A stretch of 18,019 nucleotides of DNA. It comes from Auxenochlorella pyrenoidosa (lineage: Eukaryota; Chlorophyta; Trebouxiophyceae; Chlorellales; Chlorellaceae). Each line of letters begins with the position of its first letter. Position 1 is the first letter of the stretch. The position numbers and the translations under genes were made by a program. The notes below the pieces were generated by a model. The model made no database searches and had not been told where the DNA came from. It saw only the letters and a list, made by a program, of their open reading frames with translations. Below, in pieces: positions 1-10,230 of the stretch. The stretch spans positions 839,857-857,875 of the forward strand of contig KQ481938.1 in the NCBI GenBank assembly GCA_001430745.1. Reading direction: 5' to 3'.

Positions 1-5
1 CTACA

Positions 6-125
6 GGGGTGGTCAGCAACACTGCAGTCTCGCGCACAGCGGCCGTTCGGGTTGTGGTTCTGTGGGGGAGGGGCCTCGAGGGGTGGTCAGCAACACTGCA
101 GTCTTGCCAGCGCGGCCGGTCGGGC
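6..125. repeat. Imperfect 74-bp tandem repeat in a gene A intron
   Basis: The segment GGGGTGGTCAGCAACACTGC occurs at 6 and again at 80. Each copy continues into a similar GCGC...CGGCCG...TCGGG stretch. It lies in the intron downstream of the exon at 251-355. No coding segment of gene A was found in bases 1-250. Confidence 0.6.
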
Positions 126-250
126 GGGCACACCGGGCGGGTAGCAGGGCATGCAGGTAATGCGCCTGCACGTGCTGCCCTTGCCACCGAGCCCAGCGCA
201 GCGCGTTGCACAGCAGCGTGCAGCTTTGAGTGTGCTGGGGCCGGGCCCAC

Positions 251-2301
251 CTGCACAGCCTCGGTCATGGTGTGGTGCTGCTCCTCGCGGCGCTTCACCA
301 TCATTCGCCGCGCGCCGCCGATGCAGTCGTGGGGGACGTCGCCGTCGCCGGCCACCTGCCAGAGGGTGCAGGGAAAAGCGCTGATCATTTGAAACGTTAC
401 CGCCAGGCTACGTTTGGCCTGCGCAGAAGGGAGTAGATGATGTGGACCTCACGGTACGCATATGCAACAAAGAGCGTCGCTAATGTGCCGTCACATTGTG
501 CTGGGTGAGTGCAAGATTTGCTGTTTGTTAAGCGTGCCCCTGACCTCGTTGGAGGTGTCCACAATCACCACCTGGCGCCTGCACATGCTCAAAAAAGCAG
601 GGGCAGGAGTTTCGGGCGAAGGACCGAGGGTTCAAGCTGCCTAGCTTGCGAGACCCAGCCTGTTCCAGAGAGCTGCACGGAAGGACACCCAAGCAGGCAG
701 GAGGGATTTCCAGGGCTAGCCACCCTGCACACCTGAAGGTGTCTGACAGGAGGCTGGCAACATCTCGCAGCAGGGTGGTCTTGCCCGTGCCAGGGCCGCC
801 CTGCAGGGCGGGCACACGCAGGGGTCCTTGATGAGAAGGGGACCACGGGCCAGACAGCGAGGCGCATGTGGGCCGCCATATGCGGGCAAGCAGCACAGTT
901 TCTGTGCGCACACACAGGCACAACTGCTTCATCATCCTGCGCCCGGGCTCACCAGCAGCAGCAGGGAGGGCGACACCGCGCCCTGCACCTCGTGCCCCGC
1001 CGCATCATGGCCCTGGGACAGGGCATGCAGGATGTCCAGGATGAGGCGGCCCACGCCTGCACAAGGCAGAAGGGAGGGAGCATGGATGGCGAGAGGCACC
1101 GCCAGTGACGACGTTGGCGCAGGCAGTCGAGTGAGCATCGAGCATCGCCACGAGCTGTTCAGAGCAGGTGAGGGCAAGAAATTGGCACAACAGCAGAATA
1201 CACCAGAGGCGGGCAGCAGGCACGAGCAGGGCAGGCACGCAGCCTCACCCGGCACGTGCCGGCCGACGCGGTACGTCAGGCCTGCAACAGGTCAGCGAGA
1301 GCGAGGAGAGCAAGGGCTGGTCAGCAACAAGCAAGGGGCAGCACCTAGCCGGCTATCTGCATCTACGCATCCAACTCCTCTTTTTGCAGCGTGCACAGCG
1401 CATGCTCTGCGCAAACGCTTGCCATGCTGGAATGTGCCGAGCCCTGCGCCTGCCAGCAGCTCCCCACCCCGCCCCACCCCGCCCCGTCCAGGGCCGCCCC
1501 CCCCACCCCCCACCCACCCACCCACCAAGGACGCCGCCCTGGCGGTCGCGCATGGCGCTGATGCGGTGCAGCGTGCCCCGGATGCCGGCACGGTTGTCCG
1601 AGTAGAAGAGGTCGCCGTGGGCGCCGTCGCCCAGGTGCAGGCGCCCCTTGGCGGCGGCCAGGTAGGCCAGGGCGTCCTGCAGTGGGTGGGCACAGGGTCA
1701 GAGGAAGGATGGGTGAAAGAGGGATGACTGCCTCCAGATGCGGATGCCTTCCACGTACGAGCGGGCCCCAGCAAGGCAGGTGAGCGCGTTGGCAGGATGG
1801 ACCATCCAGATTTGAGCACCTCGTGGCTGCCCGGCCATCACAAGCTGGCAGGCCGGCACTCGTGACCACTGCGCACGCAAAGACGCAAGAGCAGCAGGCA
1901 GCCAGCCTGAGGCGGCCTTCACCTCTACACTGAGCTCCACATCCAGACGCAGCTCTTCACGGTTGCTGAGCCGCAGCGAGACCGGCCGGCCGCGGTCGAC
2001 GATCACCTCCACCAGCTGCGCCCCTGCTGCGCGCGCTGCGCCCGCTCCAGAGCTGCCGTTTGCGTGCTCGCCCCCAGCTGCTGCCGCAGCCTCTGCCGCT
2101 GCCTCTGCTGCCGCCTCCTCTTCCTGCAGCTTAGCCAGCATGGCTGCCCGCACCTCGTCAGGGAAGAGGTCCAGGATGAGCTGAGTGCCGGGGTCATCAG
2201 CAGCACGCAGCGTGCTGGCCACAGCAGGCGCAGCGGGCGCAGCGGGCGGGGCGCCGTCCTCCTCCGCTGGCAGGGGCGCTGCCGGCAGGGGCGGGCTGTA
2301 C
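251..2301 (-). other. Ycf45/SpoIIIAA-like AAA ATPase region within gene A
   Basis: The region opens with LILDLFPDEVRAAML and LVEVIVDRGRPVSLRL (SpoIIIAA-type N-terminal domain). It continues with YSDNRAGIRGTLHRISAMR, GLTYRVGRHVPG, the Walker A loop GGPGTGKTTLLRD (800-774), VVIVDTSNE, and then AGDGDVPHDCIGGARRMM. These phrases follow the order of Ycf45 (red-algal plastid), cyanobacterial and plant nuclear homologues. The expected DEIGT Walker B segment would come in the next exon, to the left of base 1. Two exons are very small: 33 nt at 1249-1281 and 34 nt at 545-578. Confidence 0.87.
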
Positions 2302-5300
2302 CTGCGGGTGGGGCGCAGGCGGTCCGGCGGGGTTTGGGGTCATTGAGAGTGTGCGCAGGCAGAGCGACGGGGGCTCTGCCAGGGGTCCAGCAGGCTTGCG
2401 CCTGTGGCCAGGCCTAAACTGAACCGCTGCCACCTCTGTGGTCCCTGCGCGCCTCCGCCCCCACCATCGTCTGCTCTGTTGAACAGCCCCTGCGCCCACC
2501 TGGGCCTGAAGTCGGGCGCGTCGATGCTCAGCTGCATGTCCTTGCCAAAGGGCAGGCGAACCGCCGCGGCGTAGCTGCCGCCGGCATTACCACTGGCAGC
2601 CCTGCTGTGTGCGCGGTCCTGCGGGTCGAGGCGCCACTCAGAGTAGGCGGAGCTGAGGGGCCCCACTTGGGAGGCGGCCGCCAGGCCCAGGTCAGCTTCC
2701 AGCAGCGCCTTGGCGGGCAGCAGCTGCCACACGTCGGCCACTGCAGGAGGGGCAGCCAGGGGGGGCAGCGCTGGTTGAATGCTCATGCTCATGCTGAGAC
2801 AGCGGGGCCGGCTGCGGCGCCACCTCGTGAAGCAGAGGCAACTTGTTACTCTAGCTCCATGTGCAGAATATAGTGCGGCAAAGCGCGCACCTGCCGGCAC
2901 ACTGCCATGCTGCTTGTCAGAGCAGCCGCTGCAGCATGGCTGTTGTCACTGCCAACATCGGCAGCAGCCCCTGAGCCGGCTCACAGCCACCACCCACGTG
3001 CGTACTGCTGCCCCTGAGCCGGCTCACAGCGGGCACACACCTGCGCACTGCAGGCCCTGAGCCGGCTCACAGCCACCACCCACCTGCGCACTGCAGCCCC
3101 TGAGCCACCTCCCTCCTAATCATGCACCCACCTGCATACTGCAGAACCATCGGCTCCAGCGGGCGCGTCACCCACAGGCGCGCCTCGCGGTCCATGCGCG
3201 CCTGCATCGCCTTCTTCAGCGGGTTGGGCGGCAGCCCGTACTGCCGCAGCAGCTGGTTGAGGCCGATGGGCGCGTTGACGCCGTCGGGGGCGGGGCCGCT
3301 GCCCAGGGAGGACAGGAGCTGGAACAGGCCAAAGGCCACCTGCAGGGTGGGGGCAGGGAGTGGGGGGTTGGGGGGTTAAGGTTCGTCACATCAGGCTGTG
3401 ATGGGCTCGAGGGGACCTCGTCAGGGCTCCAGGCCGGGCCGAGTGTGGACAAGCCAGCGACAGCAGAGCTTGATGCTCAGGCGGCAATGCGCCTCCCAGC
3501 CCGCAGATCTGCAGTGGCCCTAGCCATTGACACTCCCCCACTCCCTGCCCTGCTGCCTGCCTGGGTGTCCCACACGGGGCTGACGCGGATGCCATGCAGG
3601 TAGAAGAGCGCCTCGCAGTCGGAGCGGCAGTCGTGCAGCACCTGTGCAGAGGGAGCGGGTTAAGGGGGGCGGGCGGGCACGGTGGCCGCACTGGGTGGGG
3701 CAGGGACGATGCAGACATGTTGACAGCAAACGTGGGCGCCCCCACATGCCGCCAACCAGCCTGCACAAGCTTCATTTCTGCAAATTATGCAAGCCTTGAC
3801 GCGTCGTCACCTGCCCGCCCATGTGCCTCGCACCTTGACTACATCGGGCGCCTCCAGCAGGCGCGCCAGCTGGCGCAGCGCCCCCTCCCGCTCCCCTTCC
3901 TCCATCCCCGCCAGGTCAAACACGTAGCAGCGCGGCTGCGCCTGCAGCTGCCCAGGCGCCGCTGCTGGCGGCGCCGTCGGCGCATACAGCTGGATCAGGG
4001 CGATTGAGCCGTCCCTGTGCAGGTCGCCCTCGCAGTCCATTGCCACCTCGCCGGCCTGCAGCAGCGCTGCCACAGCTGCTGCAGCAGCCTCTGCGCTGGC
4101 TACCAGCTGCGCCTCTGGCAGGGCGCCTGGGCCGCCGCTGCCGCTGCTGCTGCCACGCAGAACGGCGGCAGCGCCGTTGGGCCGGCCGTTGCTGCTGCTG
4201 GGGCCGGCGTTGCTGCCCAGCTGCAGTGCTGCCAGCTGTGATGTGACCTCGGGAGTGGGGGGCGCGGTGCTGGGCTGGCGTGCAGCGCTGCCGTTGGCTG
4301 CAGGCTGTGGGAGCGGGATGGGCAGTGGCAGCGGCCCTGCTGCTGCTCCTGCTGCTGTTCCTGCTTGCAAGGTGTTTGCCCGGAAAGCTGCTGCTAGCAG
4401 TTGCACCAAAAGCTGCGCCTGCACCTGCCCTCCGACTGTGTGCAGCTGCACAAGCTGGGAGCAGGGCGGCGCCGACAGAGCTGTAAGCAGGCTGCCGCCA
4501 TACTGCTCGTGGAACTGCTGGCGTTGCGCGCCTCTCACATTGTTGAGGAAGGCCTGCTCTGCCACGGAAATGGCAACGGGCTTTTGGCAGAAAAGCAGGG
4601 ATTCAAGCTTCTGAAGGCCCTGCCGCAGGAGAGTGCCCACGGCGTACAGTTGGGCTTGATGTTGGGCACCTGCAAGCAAGGAAGTTGTGTTGAGCGGCAG
4701 CGGCATCCAGGCAGCCGGATGCAACCACTCACTTCCTGGTAGCTGTATTCCACCAGTCTACGCATGTGCTGACAGTCAAGCATGGAATTGAGCCCATTGC
4801 AGTCACACGCTTACCGCTGAAGAAGCCCGATTTCGCAGCTGCTGTAAGGCGGAAGACAATCTCTGCACGGCTGAAGTTAGCCTTGCCGCAGCGGAGCAGT
4901 GGGTAGCAGTTGATGTTTAACTCAATACCACTGCTGCCCACTGCGGGCTGTGCATGCTGTTCCAGTGCTGCTTCTGCTACTGCTGCCACTGGTGCTGCCA
5001 CCGGTAAAGGCACAGCAGCACGCCCTGCCGTTGCTGCTGCCATCCCTGCTGCCGTGTCCTGCCGCACCCATCCGTTGCGTGACACCATTGCGTGCTTGTC
5101 ACGATGCCGACCAACAAATGCGGTTTCCGCCAGGCCCATGGCATCGAGGCTGTTCAGTACATCGGCCAGGGAGTGGCCAGGCGACCTGTACAGCGCGCGC
5201 AGCTGCGCATCTGCCGCCACTGCTCTGTTAACTTCTTCACCCAGCTGCGCCGTGAGAACTGAGCGCAGCTCAAAGGCCTCATCTGGACGCAGTATGAGAG

Positions 5301-5438
5301 CCTTCTCCAAAAGGCACTCAAGCACAGTGCGATTGAGCCGCACTGCCGCTGTCTCGCCAGGCAGCGCGACGGCAGCCCGGGCGCGAAGCAGCGCTCGCAT
5401 ATAGGGCGTCGAGCCCGCATCGTCCAGCAGAATCGGCT
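251..5438 (-). CDS. 3'-5' exonuclease / Ycf45-SpoIIIAA-type AAA ATPase fusion (partial, C-terminus off left edge)
   Basis: Twelve exons join in one frame (954 codons): 4815-5438, 3834-4669, 3561-3641, 3132-3339, 2500-2740, 1923-2301, 1526-1676, 1249-1281, 953-1056, 733-800, 545-578, 251-355. In protein order there is an unrecognised N-terminal half (5438 to about 4080), then a DEDDy exonuclease domain, an Ala/Pro-rich linker, and a SpoIIIAA/Ycf45-like domain leading into a P-loop ATPase. No stop codon or phase clash separates the two enzymatic halves, so I read one fusion protein. By family knowledge, the exonuclease part trims RNA or DNA from the 3' end, and the Ycf45 family carries AAA plus, in many members, a C-terminal R3H nucleic-acid-binding domain. 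Walker B and any R3H lie beyond base 1. Inferred role: nucleic-acid processing, possibly in the plastid. The 5' end is unsettled. One intron (3340-3560) needs a GC donor. The model is strong from exon 2 onward. Confidence 0.85.
1477..1525 (-). repeat. G-rich tract directly after the splice donor at 1525
   Basis: On the gene A sense strand the intron begins GTGGGTGGGTGGGTGGGG and stays G-rich for about 50 bases (CCCA/CCCC repeats on the plus strand). Four or more G runs make a G-quadruplex in the pre-mRNA possible. Confidence 0.6.
2733..4040 (-). other. DEDDy 3'-5' exonuclease domain within gene A
   Basis: All catalytic motifs of the RNase D/EXD1 family are present. Exo I is MDCEGD (Asp at 4035-4037, Glu at 4029-4031). 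Exo II is HDCRSDCEAL, with HDC beginning at 3635. Exo III is the Y-x3-D motif YAVAD, whose Tyr (3136-3138) and Asp (2733-2735) sit in different exons. The order, the spacing and flanking family phrases such as VSPVWDTQ, VTRPLEP and DVWQLLPAKALL fit EXD1-like proteins rather than the DnaQ DEDDh group. The full set of metal ligands suggests an active enzyme. Confidence 0.85.
2968..3110. repeat. 43-bp tandem repeat, about 3.3 copies, in a gene A intron
   Basis: CCCTGAGCCGGCTCACAGC recurs with a period of 43 bases, starting at about 2968, 3011 and 3054, with a partial fourth copy at 3097. Each copy contains the 10-bp palindrome GAGCCGGCTC. The array lies in the 391-base intron 2741-3131 that splits the Exo III motif of gene A. 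Confidence 0.8.
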
Positions 5439-5527
5439 CTGCAGAGGTGACAAGTAGCGAAGTGAGGAGGGATGGATCGCCAAGTTGCGTCAGCAAAGCA
5501 AGCCTGCCCTGATGTGTCAAGTCTCAC

Positions 5528-5740
5528 CTGGTAGGGCCATGCCTGCAAGCGCCGACAGCCAGCCGCCCATCCGGCACGGCAAAAGACGAAATAGGATGCT
5601 CCAGGCATGCCTGTCTGCTATCCACCTGTATCTCCGTGGTGGCCGTGTTGGTCGCCGCCAGCAGGTGCTCGGCACCGAGGCTGCCTGCTTGTGTCATAGC
5701 GAGCGATCAAGTTCAAAGCTGCCTCCTGCAGCGCATGCAT
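5528..5740 (-). CDS. Tentative 5' exons of gene A
   Basis: One solution that keeps frame into the exon starting at 5438 is an ATG at 5740, an exon 5626-5740 ending in a GT donor, a 15-nt microexon 5528-5542 with a CAG acceptor and a GTGAGA donor, then the acceptor at 5439-5441. It starts MHALQEAALNLIARYDT and brings the readable protein to 998 codons. A second ATG in exon 5626-5740 gives a more protein-like frame (MTQAGSLGAEHLLAATNTA), but that frame does not join exon 2 by the same sites. A further minus-strand stretch near 5830-5950 also looks coding. I cannot decide between these from sequence alone. Confidence 0.35.
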
Positions 5741-6581
5741 GCCCCTTGTTGCAGGCAGCTGTCGGCGCGCTGCGGCACGCTGCAGCACGCTGCATGCATG
5801 GCGAGCCCAGCTGCAGGCTGCAGTGCAGCAGGGCTGTTGACAGTGTAGTGCTTCTTCGAAATTGTAACACCACGATTGCCAGTTGCAATGCGTCAAGCGT
5901 TGCAGCTCTGAAAGCGGCGCCATCTGCGCCTCCGGCTTGGTCCAACTCGTCTGCCGCAGTATTGTACGGGGCCTTGGCTCAGCAGTGCAGGAAATCCAAA
6001 GCCCACCACTGCGACGGTTGTTTTTGGCGCACAAACCACTCATCCCTAGTTTATGCCGTGATCTGCTAGACGCCGCTTACCTGGCCCCGCTGCTGCCGGC
6101 CTGCCGCCTGCATGCGGCCGCATGCGGCCGCAGTGCGCCACATCAGCAACATGCATACATCACGTCCCACTGTATCCCTTGCAGTGTAGTCAATCCGATT
6201 ATTATTATAAAGATGCAGAACCGCAGGCCTTTGACGCTGCCGCACCAAACTCCCTTCGAGTTGGCTCGGCGCCACAGCTGCAGGAGCTCGCATGGTTGGG
6301 CCTGGATATCGCAAAGCTCGCAGATCTGAGAAGCAGGGCCGACGCGGGCCTGCAAGCGCCACAACTTCCGTGCAGCAGCGTGCCGCCCGCTCCCAGCCAC
6401 ACGACGACGGCACCCTGAGCAGCCCTCTGGTTATGTCAGGGGTCTTGCGAAACCGACAACGCGTCGCACGCTTGGGACGATAAATGGCGCTTTCTGCGCA
6501 CATTGCGATGATGTGATTTCCCTCCTTGCTGGCTGGATAGAACTCCAGCTGTGCTCACCTGTCGCCTGCGGCACCTCCAGC
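5741..6581. promoter_or_regulatory. Divergent upstream region between genes A and B
   Basis: About 840 bases separate the tentative start of gene A from the first ATG of gene B, so both promoters should lie here. The stretch is less GC-rich than the genes. It has an AT-rich patch, GATTATTATTATAAAG, near 6197-6212, and a duplicated TGCGGCCGCA at about 6113-6131. A plus-strand open frame at 6122-6418 and minus-strand frames at 5830-5950 read partly like protein but could not be joined to a gene. No defined promoter element can be assigned. Confidence 0.4.
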
Positions 6582-9500
6582 ATGCCCTGCTCTGGCTGGC
6601 CCTGGCCAGCCATGGCGCTGCTGGGCTTGCTGCTTTTCCCTGCCTGCTGCACGGTGAGAGGATAGACTGCACTCACCATCCATGCTGAAAGGCATGGTCT
6701 GTGTGGGTTGCCCGAAGTGGCTCCCTGCCACACCAGCTGCCCCGCCCACACTTGTGGTGGCCAGCGCACCTGCGGCACCTGCGCTCTAAGTGACCTGCCG
6801 CAACCCCATACCCCGCTGCACTGTGTTCCACACCTGCATGGCCCCCAAGCTGCACCAGGCTCAGCAACCTGCCCTCCTCCTTACACGCTCCCACTGCACC
6901 GCGCGCCTGCAGGCTGAGGAGACGCTGTGCCGCAGCGGCGAGTACCTGACTGCCGGCGGCGCCTGCGCGGTCTGCCCCGACGGGCAGTACCAGGATACCT
7001 GGGAGCACGCCGAGACCTCCTGCAAGACCTGCGCGTGAGTGAGCTGCAGCTGGGGGCCGGGCCCTGGGGCTGGTGTGCACTCGCCCGAAGGGTCACATGT
7101 GTAGCATGCGCCACCATGATGCAGCTGCACCAGTGCTGTACTGCTGCGGCAGCAGCGGTTTCGCAATCCCTGGCTGCTCGGCCGGCGCTGAGCAGCAGGG
7201 CAGGATGCGGGCATGCCTGGGGTGCCTACGCCGGCCCCAGAGGCCAGGCTGCACCGTATCACGCCCATGGCGCTGAGCTGGCGGGCGCCACGGCCGTGCT
7301 GCTTTGCAGAGCTGGCAGCTACTCCAAGGGCGACGAGTGGTACCAGAAGGGGAACTGCAGCCCCTGCGATGCCGGCACCTACCAGCCCGAGCCTGGGAAG
7401 AGCGAGTGAGCTTCGCTGCACTGCTCCTGGCCCAGCGGGCAGCAGCGCCAGTACCACCGCCTTTGCCGCTGGCCAGCCTGTGCCCATGTGGACGACGCCT
7501 CCAGCACCAAACTCCAGGCGCCCAGCCAGCCCGCACGTGGCCTTATTAGTTTGTTTACACGTTGCACACCACAGGTGCCTGGTTTGTCCCGATGGCATGG
7601 CAGCCGAGGACGAGGGCCAGACGTCCTGCAAGACCTGCGGGTGAGGGGGAGCAGGCGGAGCGCCCGCTGGGGCCGGCGATGCCCAGTTGACGTGCCATGC
7701 ACTTCTTGTCACTGTCGGCGCTGCCAGAGCGCACGGTCGCTCCCCAGAGCACAGCTTCCTCACAAAAATACCTTGGTGTTCAGCGCAGGCCGGGCACGTA
7801 CACCAAAGGGACCAGCGGCTGGCAGAAGACCCGATGTGAAGAGTGCGAGGCCGGCTCCGTGCAGCCAGGCAGCGGCAAGTCGGGGTGCACCATTTGCGCC
7901 GATGGCTGGTACCAGGATGAGTCTGCACAGACCACGTGCAAGAAGTGCAGGCGAGTGCTGCCTGTGCGGGTGGGGGGCATGCACGCATGCACACAGCGGA
8001 AGGGCCTGCACCTCAGGGCACGTTCCAGTCACTCCTGCTGTCGCAGCCGCTCCCGCCGCCACGCCCCCGCTCACCGGCCCTTCTGCACTGCACCGTGATC
8101 CCGACACGCAGCCCCGGGAGCTACAGCAAGGGAGAGCTCAGCTTTGAGAAGAGCCGCTGCAGTCTGTGTGATGCGGGCACGGTGCAGCCGCTTGGTGGCC
8201 AGTCGAAATGCAGCACTTGCAAGGACGGCCAGTGGCAGGACCGCGATGGCCAGACTGCTTGCAAGACCTGCAGGTGACCGCCGGGGCATGCCCTGCTCCG
8301 GGATCCCTGGTTGCATGCTCCAGCCTGCAGACAGCTATGCGCTATGCGGTCGCCTGCGCCTGCAGGCCACATGCTATTGCACACGCCAGCTCACGAGGCA
8401 CGCCAAGAGCCGCATGCTAGCGAATGAGCAGCTGGCGGGCAGGTGGGCAGCCAGCGCTGGTGCAGACGGTCCTGCTGGCCCGCGCCCCAGCATGCAGGCC
8501 AGGGACCTACACCAAGGGGCCGTACGACTTTCAGCACGCAGCTGAAATGAAGTGCGACGAGGGAACCTACCAGCCCAAGCCGGGGCAGAGCGCGTGCCTC
8601 AAGTGCCCCGGCCGCACCTTCCAGCCGGCGCGCGGCGCGACGGCCTGCCGCCCCTGCCGCCCCGGCAACGTGCTCGACAGCCTGAAGACTGCCTGCACCC
8701 CCTGGCAAGTCGGGCCTGCTGTCCAATCATGCATGGCATCTTTGGCGGGCTCTGCACGGCGGACCTGCAGACCTGCTGTGCGTGCCCGCGAGGGAAGGAG
8801 CGAAGAACTGTCCCAATGCACTAACTCCCGCTTGCATACCCATCGCCCACATCTCCATCCTGCCCCTGCAGCGCACCCGGCACGGTGCAGCCGCTCAACA
8901 AGGTGGCCAGCAATGCCTGCTACTATTGCGACCTCACCTTCTGGCAGAACCTGCCGGGCCAGACAGCCTGCCGCGCCTGCCCGGCTGGCACCGCAGTCAT
9001 GGACCTTGGCGGCAAGTCTGCCGCTGCCTGCAAGCCCTTCCTGGCAGGTATGAGGGCTTGCTCCCCGTTCGGGTGCACGCAAGCAAGCCGGAGGGCAGCT
9101 GGGCATGGAGATGGTGGCGCATGCGTCCAGACAACAACATGCGTGCTTCTGCATTAAAACCTACCTGTCGGGTGCGGCACTGCCGACAGAGCAGTGCTCT
9201 GGCATAGAGCGCTTGCAGCTGCCTAGCCCCGGCCTGCTGCCCCGCTTAAGCCCTGCCTCTTTTATCCACCCCCTTGCAGGCAACGTCTCCTTTTCCGAGG
9301 CCCTGGAACAGAACTGGCAGATAAACGGGCGCCGGAGCAAGTATGTTGCACAGGCGGTGCCGCGGGCTGCGGTCTCTGGCCGGCTGCATAGCACCTGCGC
9401 TCGGCTCATGATGGATGGCAAGCAGAAGAGCCTGTGCCAGGTGCGGGCATTTACTGGCAGTTGCGCACACCTCGCTGTGGCTCGCAATTTGAGTGCGTTA

Positions 9501-10010
9501 TGTGCACCTTATGCTTCAGCCAGATCTTGGACAGAACGTTCTGTTAACTGGGGTGCAGGGCCAGGTACTTATGCAGACGCGCGTAGGACTAGCTGCCCTG
9601 GCAGCTGCTGCCCCCGCTCAAACGGCATTTCGAGGCTGCCGCGCCAAACTCGGTGTCACAGCTCTGCATCCAGGTGCAGCCTGCAAACATCCAGTGGCTC
9701 GCCTCGCATGCAGGACTTCTCGGTGTTCATCCTGCCCAACCGTGCCACGCGCATCCGCTACCAGACGCGCAGCGGCGGGCAGGCCGACTGCACCATCCCC
9801 GCCGGCCGCAGCTCTGCCAAGTGCCTCATCTACTTTGTATCTGAGGAGATTGGCAGCCAGAAGTTTGAGGGCACCGAGCATGTCATCATCTCCGGCTTCA
9901 AGGCGACCCTTGGCAGGCAGGCAGGCAAGCTGGCGGGGCAGCCAGGTGCGGCAGCGCCGCCTGTCGACCCTGTTAGCACCGTGGCCAATTTCACGGCTCC
10001 GCTGCACTGA
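6582..10010 (+). CDS. Secreted cysteine-rich protein with GCC2/GCC3 (ephrin-receptor-like) repeats
   Basis: Ten exons give 507 codons including the stop: 6582-6653, 6913-7034, 7310-7405, 7575-7640, 7789-7950, 8112-8273, 8498-8704, 8872-9047, 9280-9440, 9714-10010. The first exon encodes a signal peptide (MALLGLLLFPACCT from the ATG at 6612; an in-frame ATG at 6582 adds ten residues). Then come about five Cys-rich units of the GCC2/GCC3 type, each built on C-x2-C, PGTYTKG and CKTC phrases. A unit ACYYCDLTFWQNLPGQTACR follows, then a conserved C-terminal domain with VSFSEAL, FILPNRATRIRYQ and DCTIPAG. No membrane segment follows the leader, so secretion or wall/matrix location is inferred. There is no kinase domain despite the family name. 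The unit in exon 8498-8704 lacks one of the usual six cysteines. Donors at 7951 and 8705 are GC. The downstream gene C is its paralog. Confidence 0.87.
7310..8704 (+). repeat. Four in-line GCC2/GCC3 repeat units encoded by 162-nt modules
   Basis: Exons 7789-7950 and 8112-8273 are each 162 nt and each encode one unit of about 54 residues with six cysteines. Exons 7310-7405 and 7575-7640 (96+66=162 nt) together encode one more unit. Exon 8498-8704 (207 nt) encodes one unit plus a linker of about 15 residues. All module borders have phase 2. This points to tandem exon duplication, with one unit later split by an extra intron. Confidence 0.85.
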
Positions 10011-10072
10011 GTGCGCAGCACTCCTGTTGAATGCAGCGGTTTTGATTAACTGACAAGCCAGCCAGCTGTGCA

Positions 10073-10135
10073 CCCCCCCCCCCCCCACCCCCTCACCACC
10101 ACCCCACCCACCCACCCACCCACACCCACCCCTTG
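10073..10135 (+). repeat. C-homopolymer and (CCCA)n tract in the gene B 3' UTR
   Basis: A run of 14 C is followed by CACC/CCCA repeats to about 10135, between the gene B stop at 10010 and the TGTAA at 10226. The antisense strand could form G-quadruplexes. Confidence 0.8.
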
Positions 10136-10225
10136 ATCCCCTCATTTCCTGCTTCACAACGACTATCGGAGCACACCTCACGAGTCACTTTGGCTTTGAA
10201 CTGAAATTTTGCCACAGCCTTCCCC

Positions 10226-10230
10226 TGTAA
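10226..10230 (+). terminator. Putative TGTAA poly(A) signal of gene B
   Basis: TGTAA is the usual poly(A) signal of green algae. This copy lies 216 bases past the stop and reads on as TGTAAGAGAGCAT, close to the TGTAAGAGCAT after the paralog gene C. Confidence 0.55.

Noticed and set aside
828..1727. 299-codon open frame on the plus strand
   Set aside because: It runs antisense to three phase-matched exons of gene A and across G/C-rich intron repeats. Its composition is low-complexity.
4741..4790. Possible microexon encoding HMRRLVEYSYQE between gene A exons 4815-5438 and 3834-4669
   Set aside because: It has good borders, but the required phase (1) would give a stop codon, while direct joining of the flanking exons keeps the frame.
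5500..5527. A 24-base intron removing the TGA near the start of gene A
   Set aside because: Borders GTGAGA...GCAG exist and keep frame, but 24 bases is far shorter than every other intron here (140 or more). The acceptor at 5439-5441 is better.
6861..7994. 377-codon open frame on the minus strand
   Set aside because: It lies antisense to gene B exons that carry clear GCC2/GCC3 motifs and correct splice sites. Long stop-free shadows are common in GC-rich DNA.
6582..10010. Receptor tyrosine kinase identity for gene B
   Set aside because: Only the Cys-rich ephrin-receptor-like repeats are present. There is no kinase domain and no membrane segment after the leader.
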